A DNA stretch of 5,410 bases, from assembly GCA_016287975.1 (NCBI GenBank), contig JAEEXV010000097.1:1-5410 (forward strand), read 5' to 3'. Position numbers and translations under genes: made by a program. The notes below the pieces were generated by a model. It was not told where the DNA came from. It was given only the letters and a program-made list of their open reading frames with translations, and did no database searches. Positions 1-5,410 of the stretch are shown here, piece after piece (position 1 is the first letter of the stretch; the number at the start of each line of letters is the position of its first letter). The DNA comes from Lentisphaeria bacterium. Its GTDB lineage: Bacteria; Verrucomicrobiota; Lentisphaeria; Oligosphaerales; Oligosphaeraceae.

Positions 1-53
1 AAAGCGGGCGATGCGGGGTGCGGGGCCCCGAATATTGGCGCGAATGCGGGGGC
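1..53. repeat. 53-bp direct repeat, copy 1
   Basis: The first 53 bases are repeated without mismatch at 117-169, a spacing of 116 bp. The unit contains the 10-bp palindrome CGGGGCCCCG (21-30), the palindrome AATATT (31-36) and a short CCCCG/CGGGG inverted repeat (26-30 with 47-51). Because copy 1 begins at the window edge, the true repeat may be longer and further copies may lie to the left. It lies downstream of the kinase gene and shows no coding character. Confidence 0.9.
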
Positions 54-56
54 CGA

Positions 57-84
57 CCGCCGCAAGAATGCGGCGGCACAGCAC
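57..84. repeat. Palindromic 28-nt segment shared with the upstream repeat array
   Basis: Bases 57-76 form a perfect hairpin: CCGCCGC (57-63), a 6-nt loop AAGAAT, and GCGGCGG (70-76). The full 57-84 segment is the exact reverse complement of 4933-4960 in the intergenic array upstream of the hydrolase gene. The match stops at 56 and 85. There is no T-tract on either strand, so it is not a normal intrinsic terminator. It looks like a dispersed REP-like palindrome. Confidence 0.8.
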
Positions 85-116
85 CCAGGAGGCGGCGCAA
101 AATGGGGGCGGGGCAG

Positions 117-169
117 AAAGCGGGCGATGCGGGGTGCGGGGCCCCGAATATTGGCGCGAATGCGGGGGC
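117..169. repeat. 53-bp direct repeat, copy 2
   Basis: Exact second copy of bases 1-53. It ends about 20 bp before the stop codon of the kinase gene (191). The DNA between the copies (54-116) carries the palindromic segment at 57-84, so the tandem unit appears to be about 116 bp and composite. The whole stretch 1-190 holds only these repeats. The reading frames that cross it on the plus strand are open only because GC-rich DNA has few stop codons. Confidence 0.9.
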
Positions 170-190
170 ACAGCGCGGCGGGCAGGGAGG

Positions 191-1234
191 TCAGCGGGCG
201 CCCTGGTGCATGGCGGCGTCGGCGCGGAAGCGCTGGACGAGGGGGCGCGCGGCGCGGGGGCCGTGGATCAGCTGGAGCATTCGGATGACCTGCCCGACGG
301 GCTGGGGATATGGCGATTTCCGCACCCTGGCGTTGGGCAGGGCGGCCTGGAGGTGCTGGCGGAAACTCTGATAGACGATGTCCGAGCGCAGGAAGACGCT
401 GCCGCTGACGAAGACGGGGAGGTCGTCCCGCTGGTCGATGCCAGTGAAGTGCGCGCCGCGCTGGATGTTCAGGGCGGCCTCCCGTCCTGCGTCTTCGAGT
501 ACGGCGCGGGCGATGGCGCTGCCGTTTCGGGCGCATTGGTCGCAGAGGGCGGCGAGGGCGGCGATGAAGGAGCGCTCCTGGTGTCGGAGAAGGATGGCGA
601 CGATGGCCCAGGCGAGGTGAAAGCCCGTGGCGGACGGCGGATTCGGCGCCTGCGTGGCCTTCTGGCGCAGGAAGTCGTAGATGGCGCGGGTCTCGGGCAG
701 CAGTTCGCGGGAGAAGTTCTGCTCGCGGAGGGCGCTGCGGGCGAATTGGCGCCCGATGTAGTCGGCGCCGCCCCAGTCGCCGCAGACGGGGCCGTAGGCG
801 TCGATGGTGAAGGACGGGAGCCCCTCGCGGTAGATCCTGCCAGTGGCGCCAGTGCCGAGGATGGAGCAGATGCCTGTGGCGCAGTCCTCGGCGGCCATGA
901 TGCCGTCCTCCTCCTTGAGCAGGACTTCGGCGGCGCAGTGGATGCCCCTGGCGGGGAAGAAACCAGGGTCGTGGCAGAGGCCAGTGAAGGCGACATAGAC
1001 CTCGGCGGGGGCGAGGCCCTGGAAGGCCTTTTCAAGGCAGTGGTTGCCCATTTCGGGGGTGCGCCCGAGGCCGCCTGCGGCGGTGGCGCGGTCCCCTGGC
1101 CGCGCGGGGAGGCCGTCGGCCTGCTCGACGATACGGCGCAGGAACCGCCCGCTGTCGGCGTCGGCGAGGATGAGGTCGCCCTTGGTGCCGCCGAAGTCGG
1201 CGGCGAGGATGACGCGCGTCGGTGAGGAGGCCAT
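191..1234 (-). CDS. BadF/BadG/BcrA/BcrD-family sugar kinase (N-acetylglucosamine kinase-like)
   Basis: A 347-aa predicted cytoplasmic ATP-dependent kinase of the ASKHA (actin/hexokinase/Hsp70) fold. Visible motifs are the phosphate-1 loop DFGGTKGD at residues 13-20, a probable catalytic aspartate in AAEDCAT (D117), the phosphate-2 loop LGTGATG at 126-132, the family signature GDWGGADYIGR at 152-162, and an adenosine-loop-like VSGSVF at 276-281. Length and motif order match the NAGK/MurK branch of the BadF family, whose members phosphorylate GlcNAc, glucosamine or MurNAc; the 2-hydroxyacyl-CoA dehydratase activators of the same family carry Fe-S cysteines that are not evident here. The ATG at 1234 is 6 nt after the stop of the upstream SIS gene, which supports this start and operon membership. 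There is no Shine-Dalgarno sequence, so translational coupling is likely. The exact sugar substrate is unknown; family call is firm, GlcNAc specificity is inference. Confidence 0.87.
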   Translation of the reverse strand: MASSPTRVILAADFGGTKGDLILADADSGRFLRRIVEQADGLPARPGDRATAAGGLGRTPEMGNHCLEKAFQGLAPAEVYVAFTGLCHDPGFFPARGIHCAAEVLLKEEDGIMAAEDCATGICSILGTGATGRIYREGLPSFTIDAYGPVCGDWGGADYIGRQFARSALREQNFSRELLPETRAIYDFLRQKATQAPNPPSATGFHLAWAIVAILLRHQERSFIAALAALCDQCARNGSAIARAVLEDAGREAALNIQRGAHFTGIDQRDDLPVFVSGSVFLRSDIVYQSFRQHLQAALPNARVRKSPYPQPVGQVIRMLQLIHGPRAARPLVQRFRADAAMHQGAR

Positions 1235-1240
1235 GGCGGT

Positions 1241-1981
1241 TCAGTGCATATAGTGGATGCGCGGGGCGTTCTCGGCGAGCTTTCGGGCGTTGAAGGCGTC
1301 GCCGCCTTCAAGGTTGGCGCTCATGAAGACGGGCGGGTCATAGCCCTGGTCGACGAGCAGCTGCACGGTTTCGGCGACGACGGCGTTGAGGCACGCGCAG
1401 CCGCCGACGGTGGAGACGGGGCCGACTGGCTGCGGGAAGCCGCGGATCTGGCCGACGGCGTCGCCCTTGGGGGCGCCGTTGTCGAGGACGACCTCGGCGA
1501 GGTCGGCGAGTTTCCTGCCGCTGGGATGGCGGCTGGGGACGGCGTCGGAGTATTCGCGGGAGACGAGGGCGATGACGTGGAGGCCCTTGTCGCGGGCGGC
1601 GAGGGCCATGTCGATGACGACGGGGTTGCGCCCCGAGGTGGAGGCGAGGATGAGCGCGTCGCCCGCCTGGGCGGGGGATTGCTCGAGGAGGAGCGTGCCG
1701 AGGCCTGGGAGTCGCTCCAGCTGGCTGGTGAGGGTCATTGGGCGCGCGGTGAGGTTCATTCCGTGCGGCTGGATGGGGTTGACGAGCATGAGGCCGCCCG
1801 AGCGGTAGACCAGTTCCTCGGTCATGATGAAGGAGTGGGTGGCCCCGAAGGAGAAGATGGAGCGCCCGTCGCGGATGGCGTCGGCGAGGAGGCGCGCGGC
1901 CGCGCGGATCGCGGGGAGTTCGGCGCGGACTTTGGCGAGCGCGGCTTCCGCGCCAGCGAGATAGGATTCGGCGCCCTGCAT
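1241..1981 (-). CDS. SIS-domain sugar-phosphate-binding protein, COG4821/UPF0309 type
   Basis: A 246-aa single SIS-domain protein close to the canonical COG4821 (UPF0309) pattern. An N-terminal helical stretch (1-40) precedes the first phosphate-site loop FSFGATHS (43-50, histidine 49). Then come the YRSGGLMLVNPI segment (59-70), the SIS serine/threonine loop ASTSGRN (113-119), the conserved RHPSGRKLADLAEVVLDN region (151-168) and the C-terminal PPVFMSANLEGGD (216-228). SIS domains bind phosphosugars as isomerases, etherases or regulators; this subfamily has no firm reaction assigned. The reading frame stays open far upstream, but ATG 1981 is chosen because it follows the stop of the neighbouring SIS gene by 2 nt, has an AGGGGA ribosome binding site 8 nt upstream, and gives the usual family length. 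It sits between a paralogous SIS gene and a sugar kinase, pointing to sugar-phosphate metabolism. Confidence 0.87.
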   Translation of the reverse strand: MQGAESYLAGAEAALAKVRAELPAIRAAARLLADAIRDGRSIFSFGATHSFIMTEELVYRSGGLMLVNPIQPHGMNLTARPMTLTSQLERLPGLGTLLLEQSPAQAGDALILASTSGRNPVVIDMALAARDKGLHVIALVSREYSDAVPSRHPSGRKLADLAEVVLDNGAPKGDAVGQIRGFPQPVGPVSTVGGCACLNAVVAETVQLLVDQGYDPPVFMSANLEGGDAFNARKLAENAPRIHYMH

Positions 1982-1983
1982 GG

Positions 1984-2727
1984 CTAGTATCCCCTGCGGT
2001 TGAGGAGGTCGTGCGTGCGCCGATAGGCCTCCTCGCCGCCCGCGCCGTTGTAGCTCATGAAGACGGCGGGGCGCCTTTCTGGCGGGAGGGCGCCCATGAT
2101 CTCCATGACGCGCCCCCAGAGCATCCACCCAGTCACGTCCTCGGAGAAACTGGAGAGGGGGACGAGGGGGTGGTCGTAGCCTGGGATGGCGACGCCCGCG
2201 TCGCCGTAGGGCGTCATCAGGTCGATGACCCAGTCGGCGCATTCGTGGAGGCTTTTCCCCGACGGGTGGGTGGAGGGGGTGCCCTCCGCATATCCGAGGG
2301 AGGTCATGGCGATGACCTTCATGCCGAGTTCGCGGCAGGCGAGGGCGGTCTCGATGGGGCGGAGCGTGCGCCCCGAGACGGAGCAGGTGACGATGATGTC
2401 CCCCTCCCGCATGCTGCTGGCCTGGACGGCGGCGCGGGCGAGGGCGAGGTCGGCGGCCGTGCCGCGACCGCCAGGGCGCTTCTGGGCGCATTCGGGCATG
2501 GCGTTGTTGAGGTTCAGGTTCCAGGTGAAGAGACGGACATTGGCGAGGCCCCCCGCGCGGTTGAAGAAGTCGCCCTGGATGCCGTGGCCGATGTCGGAGC
2601 AGAAGACGAAATGGCCGCTTTGGATGGCGTCCGCGATGGCGTGGGCGGCGTCGTCGATGACGGGGCGGTTGGCCTGGAGTTTCGCGAGTTGCGCGGCGAG
2701 GATGGACTGGTAGTCGTCGAAGAACAT
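1984..2727 (-). CDS. Divergent SIS-domain protein, paralogue of the next gene
   Basis: A 247-aa SIS-domain protein, presumably cytoplasmic. It aligns along its whole length with the neighbouring SIS protein: DAIQSGHFVF (33-42), a first loop CSDIGHG (43-49), FNRAGGL (55-61), the SIS loop CSVSGRT (115-121), AMTSLGYAEGTPSTHPSGKSL (140-160), TPYGDAG (172-178) and PAVFMSYNGAGGEEAYRR (220-237). The first loop is not the GxxHS form of its partner, and the segment after AGGL is unlike the family's PVNP region, so its ligand or role may differ. The two genes are 2 nt apart, suggesting co-translation and perhaps a heteromer. No good ribosome binding site is visible before ATG 2727, and no earlier in-frame start is evident. 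SIS family membership is secure; the reaction is unknown. Confidence 0.86.
   Translation of the reverse strand: MFFDDYQSILAAQLAKLQANRPVIDDAAHAIADAIQSGHFVFCSDIGHGIQGDFFNRAGGLANVRLFTWNLNLNNAMPECAQKRPGGRGTAADLALARAAVQASSMREGDIIVTCSVSGRTLRPIETALACRELGMKVIAMTSLGYAEGTPSTHPSGKSLHECADWVIDLMTPYGDAGVAIPGYDHPLVPLSSFSEDVTGWMLWGRVMEIMGALPPERRPAVFMSYNGAGGEEAYRRTHDLLNRRGY
1990..1995 (-). promoter_or_regulatory. Ribosome binding site of the COG4821-type SIS gene
   Basis: On the minus strand AGGGGA lies 8 nt before the ATG at 1981. It falls inside the last codons of the preceding SIS gene. It is the clearest Shine-Dalgarno match among the four complete genes here and decides the start within a frame that remains open for another 430 codons upstream. 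Confidence 0.65.
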
Positions 2728-2835
2728 GGCGGTGGTCGTGTGCGGGTGGAGGCTGGATGGCGAAGCGCGATGTCCACAATGTAGCCGCCATCGGGAGGTC
2801 TGTGCGAAGCGGCGGCGATTTTCCCGCGGGCGGCC
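2728..2835. other. 108-bp gap between hydrolase and SIS genes
   Basis: No gene fits here. There is a weak inverted repeat GCCGCC (2784-2789) with GGCGGC (2811-2816) separated by 21 nt. On the minus strand it is not followed by a T-tract, so it is not a recognisable terminator for the hydrolase gene. A TACATT hexamer on the minus strand (2781-2786) resembles a -10 box but has no convincing -35 partner at normal spacing. Whether the SIS-SIS-kinase genes have their own promoter cannot be settled from the sequence. Confidence 0.4.
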
Positions 2836-4812
2836 TCAGCCAGTCGTGTTTTCCACGCACCGTGCGCTTCGGGGCGGCAGGGCGGTTTCCACGTCCGCGA
2901 AACGGGCGCGCTGCACGCGCGCGGTATAGTTGATGAGGACCAGCGCCTTGCGGCCGTCGGGGGCTTTCCAGCGGGAGTGCAGGACGGCGGGCAGCGTGCG
3001 CCGCAGGACGGTGTGCTTCGCCTCGGTCGTGAAGAGGCCGCGCTGCAGGAACTCCATCGGGTGTTCCTCGCACTCCAGCGTGCCAGGCGGCAGCATTTCG
3101 CCGTCGAAGAGGAAGTCGCGGTGGGCGTAGTAGAAGCGCGCCAGATCGCGGAGGAAGCGGTACATCTCCGTAAAACGGCCCTCCGTGTGCTTCAACTGGA
3201 AGTTGCAGACGGTGGGCTGCATGCCCCAGATGACGGTGCGGGCGGCTTCGAGATAGAACTGGTCGGGATAGACGACGTCCCATTCGCGTTCATGCTTCCA
3301 GCGTTCGCGCGGAGGCCACAGCGGATCCCACGGCGGGATTCCGTCGGGCAGGGCGTAGTTTCCGAAGAGGGCGGTGGCGCCGTGGTAGATGGCGGAGAAG
3401 GCGGGGACGCAGTCGATCCAATCCTGGTTGCCGCAGCGCTCCATGCTGCTGGAAAGGAGGATGACGGCCTCGAAGAGGTCGAGGTATGCCTCGTTGCAGG
3501 CCTCGGTGGAGAAGGGCATGCCTGGATGCTCGCGGCGCAGCGACTTCACGAACCGCCGATAGCCGCGCACCTGGTAGTTGCCGCCGCCTGGCGCATGGCG
3601 GTGGGCGGGGTTGTAGCAGGGGTGCATGGTCGCGCAGCCGATCATGTCGAGGTAGATTCCTGGCAGCCCGCACGCCGCGAGCCGTTGCAGCACCTCGCGG
3701 ATCTTCGCCTGGAAAGGGGCGCCCTCGCCGCAGGCATAGCCGAGCCTGCGGTGGGTGTAGCAGTTGAACTCGACCGCGTACGGGGTGCCGTCGCGGCTGA
3801 CGACGACCGATTCCCGTCCGCCTTGTGGGAAACTCTTCGCCTCCAGATCCCATGCCAGCCCGTTCACATAGACCTGGGTGTAGATGCCGTGGCGCTTCAG
3901 GCGGCGCAGGCTATTGCGGAAGGCGTCCTCGCCCTCGCGTGGCGGCCAGTAGTCGGGGTAGTCGGTGTCGTATGGATTGTGGTGCCACCAGTACCAGTCG
4001 AGGGCCACGGGCACTCCTGCCTCTCGGGCGATCTTCTCGGCGGGGGGGATGACGGTCCGGGCGTCGCCGCGGTTCCAGAGCCAGAGGGCGATTTCGCGCA
4101 GCGGGTTTTTGCGGGCGGGGATGCGCCGACGGAAGTTCGGGGCCGTGAGCGCCCAGGCGCGGTACATCCGCGCCGCCTCGAACCAGTCGCCCGCGAAGAG
4201 GCGGACGCTGCTGGCGAAGGCGAGGCGTCCCGACGTCGGGCGGCGCTTCGGGCACGGGCACGGATGGATGCCCTGGTATTCCAGCCGCCCGTCGGCCTTG
4301 CGCCAGCGGTAGAACTTGATGTTGTAGCGGGAGTCCTGGTGGTCGAGATAGAGCCCGTGTCCTCCGAGGAGCGCCGCCGCCATCTGGAAGGAGCAGTATG
4401 CATGGGGATCGACCAGGTCGCCGTCTGCGGCATTCGGCGCGAACCTGTAGATCCAGCCCTGGGACTGTCCTGCCAGGATGCGCACGCCTTCGGCGGGATA
4501 GTCCAAGGAGACCAAGGGGAAGCGGATGGCCTCCACGCGCAGTTTCCCGCGCAGCCCCGCGTAGGCGATGCGGCCGCTCCAGCCGTCCTCCAGCGGCGAC
4601 CACACGACGGTGACGGTGAACGTGTCGCCCAGCAGCGGATGGCCGCTCCAGACCATCCGCCAGCCGCCATCCTGGGTGCGCACGGCCTTGCGGCGCCGCA
4701 TCGTCTCTGGGCCGAAGGTGGCCGCGGGCGCGTGCAGATCCCCGCAGTCGAGCGCCCATCCCAGGCGCAGCCCCCGCCATTCCAGAATGCCATTTGAAGC
4801 CGCTGAATTCAT
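2836..4812 (-). CDS. DUF6259-type glycoside-hydrolase-like protein
   Basis: A 658-aa protein that resembles the DUF6259 family of TIM-barrel, putative glycoside hydrolases. An N-terminal beta-rich region (about 1-235) precedes the barrel (about 236-560), which carries VALDWYWWHHNPYDTDYPDY (269-288), YTQVYVNGLAWD (311-322), GIYLDMIG (385-392), HAPGGGNYQVRGYRRF (406-421), STEACNEAYLDLFE (435-448) and a VPAFSAIYHG segment (469-478). A C-terminal beta domain follows. D389 and E437 or E441 are the best candidates for catalytic acids, by analogy with other retaining barrels. No signal peptide or membrane segment is seen, so it probably acts in the cytoplasm on an imported glycan or glycoside. An ATG at 4857 would add 15 residues, but it runs back to the repeat array and lacks a ribosome binding site. 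ATG 4812 has GGAA 6 nt upstream and is preferred. Substrate unknown. Confidence 0.8.
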   Translation of the reverse strand: MNSAASNGILEWRGLRLGWALDCGDLHAPAATFGPETMRRRKAVRTQDGGWRMVWSGHPLLGDTFTVTVVWSPLEDGWSGRIAYAGLRGKLRVEAIRFPLVSLDYPAEGVRILAGQSQGWIYRFAPNAADGDLVDPHAYCSFQMAAALLGGHGLYLDHQDSRYNIKFYRWRKADGRLEYQGIHPCPCPKRRPTSGRLAFASSVRLFAGDWFEAARMYRAWALTAPNFRRRIPARKNPLREIALWLWNRGDARTVIPPAEKIAREAGVPVALDWYWWHHNPYDTDYPDYWPPREGEDAFRNSLRRLKRHGIYTQVYVNGLAWDLEAKSFPQGGRESVVVSRDGTPYAVEFNCYTHRRLGYACGEGAPFQAKIREVLQRLAACGLPGIYLDMIGCATMHPCYNPAHRHAPGGGNYQVRGYRRFVKSLRREHPGMPFSTEACNEAYLDLFEAVILLSSSMERCGNQDWIDCVPAFSAIYHGATALFGNYALPDGIPPWDPLWPPRERWKHEREWDVVYPDQFYLEAARTVIWGMQPTVCNFQLKHTEGRFTEMYRFLRDLARFYYAHRDFLFDGEMLPPGTLECEEHPMEFLQRGLFTTEAKHTVLRRTLPAVLHSRWKAPDGRKALVLINYTARVQRARFADVETALPPRSARCVENTTG

Positions 4813-4865
4813 TTCAGATTCCGCGCAAAAGGGGAGGCCATGGTACTTTGGGGACATCGGGGACT

Positions 4866-5111
4866 GCGGGCCGAGAACGGCCCGCCACAGAACAAGGGGC
4901 TACGGGGCGCGCAAGGATCGCGCGGGCGGCGCGTGCTGTGCCGCCGCATTCTTGCGGCGGAATGGGGAGCGGGCCGAGAACGGCCCGCCACAGAACAAGG
5001 GGACGCGGGGCGCGCAAGGATCGCGCGGGCGGCGCGTGCTGTGCCGCCGCATTGCGGCGGAATGGGGAGCGGGCCGAGAGCGGCTCGCCACAGAACAAGG
5101 GGACGCGAGGC
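4866..5111. repeat. Tandem array of three-hairpin units (2 full copies and 1 partial)
   Basis: Units start at 4866, 4969 and 5069, giving periods of 103 and 100 bp. The first two are nearly identical: three substitutions near 4900-4902 and one 3-nt deletion. Each full unit encodes three inverted repeats. H1 is GCGGGCCG-AGAA-CGGCCCGC (4866-4885; 4969-4988). H2 is GCGCG/CGCGC around a 7-nt loop (4907-4923; 5010-5026). H3 is CCGCCGC/GCGGCGG (4941-4960; 5044-5060). The third copy keeps only H1 (5069-5088) and fades after 5111; traces resembling the region before H3 follow at about 5120-5133. The array fills most of the 327-bp gene-free stretch 4813-5139. No T-tracts, so it is not an ordinary terminator set; it resembles REP/BIME-type extragenic palindromes. 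Confidence 0.85.
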
Positions 5112-5139
5112 TCAGAACAATGCGCCGTGCCGCCTGTGG

Positions 5140-5410
5140 TTACTTCACCTGCGGGGGCAGTTTGTAGGGCGGCGGGGGCTCGGCGTTGATGCGCGCGCGG
5201 ATTTCGGCGGGGGTCGCGGGCAGTTTCAGGTCGGGGGCGTCGGTGTAGACGAGCACGGCGTAGGGCGGCATGGGCGCGGTCGGCGTGCCAGTGAGTTCGC
5301 GCAGGCCTGCGGGCGGCGCCCAGCCCTGGATGGCGCGCGTCGTTGGGTTGACCACGAGCAGCAGGCGCTTCCCGTCGGCGCGCTCGCGCAGCGCGGCGCG
5401 GGCGGCACCA
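5140..5410 (-). CDS. C-terminal fragment of an unrecognised protein
   Basis: The reading frame is open from the window edge to the TAA at 5140-5142 and gives 89 residues. The GTG at 5355 lies inside LLLVVNPTTRAIQGW and is probably an internal valine rather than a start. Visible features are a hydrophobic strand (KRLLLVVNP), a second one (YAVLVYTDAP) and a proline-rich tail ending EPPPPYKLPPQVK. Codon choice follows the neighbouring genes, including GCAGGC for Ala-Gly and ACTGGC for Thr-Gly, so it is likely real. It is the gene upstream of the repeat array and is transcribed toward the hydrolase gene. I do not recognise a family; too little is present to assign a function. Confidence 0.6.
   Translation of the reverse strand, partial: GAARAALRERADGKRLLLVVNPTTRAIQGWAPPAGLRELTGTPTAPMPPYAVLVYTDAPDLKLPATPAEIRARINAEPPPPYKLPPQVK

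Noticed and set aside
11..1225. Long plus-strand open frame of 404 codons opposite the kinase gene
   Set aside because: It is antisense to a gene with clear kinase motifs, is Gly/Ala/Glu-rich with no recognisable domain, and begins in the repeat. Long antisense frames are expected in GC-rich coding DNA.
1982..3283. Upstream extension of the 1241-1981 SIS frame by about 430 codons
   Set aside because: The extension is Arg/Pro-rich, overlaps the second SIS gene and the hydrolase in another frame, and the real start is marked by AGGGGA and ATG at 1981.
2977..4797. 606-codon plus-strand open frame opposite the hydrolase gene
   Set aside because: Its composition is that of a complement of a GC-rich gene and no family motif is visible. 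The minus strand has the coherent DUF6259-type barrel.
4813..4857. 15-residue N-terminal extension of the hydrolase from ATG 4857
   Set aside because: It has no ribosome binding site and starts directly beside the repeat array, and it does not supply a signal peptide. ATG 4812 has a weak GGAA at suitable spacing.
4866..4885. Intrinsic terminator for the gene ending at 5140
   Set aside because: The stem is strong, but neither strand has a T-tract after it and the hairpin is repeated in each array unit.
4866..5111. CRISPR array
   Set aside because: The units are contiguous copies of about 100 bp without variable spacers.
4568..5189. Plus- and minus-strand open frames across the hairpin array
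   Set aside because: Several frames in both directions are open at once and their products are simple repeats of the array unit. This is stop-poor repeat DNA, not a gene.

Overview
This is a GC-rich bacterial window (roughly two thirds G+C by eye) in which every credible gene is on the minus strand. Reading in the direction of transcription, from high to low coordinates, it holds: the C-terminal end of an unrecognised protein (5410 to 5140); a 327-bp intergenic stretch filled by a tandem array of hairpin-rich repeats; a predicted cytoplasmic glycoside-hydrolase-like protein of the DUF6259 type (4812 to 2836); a 108-bp gap; two adjacent, mutually divergent SIS-domain proteins of the COG4821/UPF0309 type (2727 to 1984 and 1981 to 1241); and a BadF/BadG/BcrA/BcrD-family sugar kinase resembling N-acetylglucosamine kinase (1234 to 191). 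The last 190 bp hold another repeat-rich intergenic region that runs off the window edge.

The SIS, SIS and kinase genes are separated by only 2 and 6 nt and are almost certainly one operon. The DUF6259 gene is probably its first member or a closely linked one. The inferred job is intracellular sugar or amino-sugar salvage: a hydrolase trims an imported glycan or glycoside, the kinase phosphorylates the released sugar, and the two SIS proteins bind, isomerise or sense the sugar phosphate. No transporter or regulator lies in the window and the substrate cannot be read from sequence.

Taxonomy is uncertain. DUF6259-type proteins, weak ribosome binding sites and repeat-rich GC-rich intergenic regions would fit a member of the PVC group (Lentisphaerota, Kiritimatiellota or Planctomycetota), but this is only a guess.

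Two features go beyond ordinary annotation. First, the tetranucleotide CCGG is almost absent: one occurrence in 5410 bp, where base composition predicts several tens. Synonymous codon choice follows this avoidance; all nine Pro-Gly pairs use CCA or CCT. Second, the cassette is bracketed by hairpin-bearing intergenic repeats that share an exact 28-nt palindrome-containing segment in opposite orientations. In the upstream array, sequence changes between copies fall in loops or keep the stems paired.
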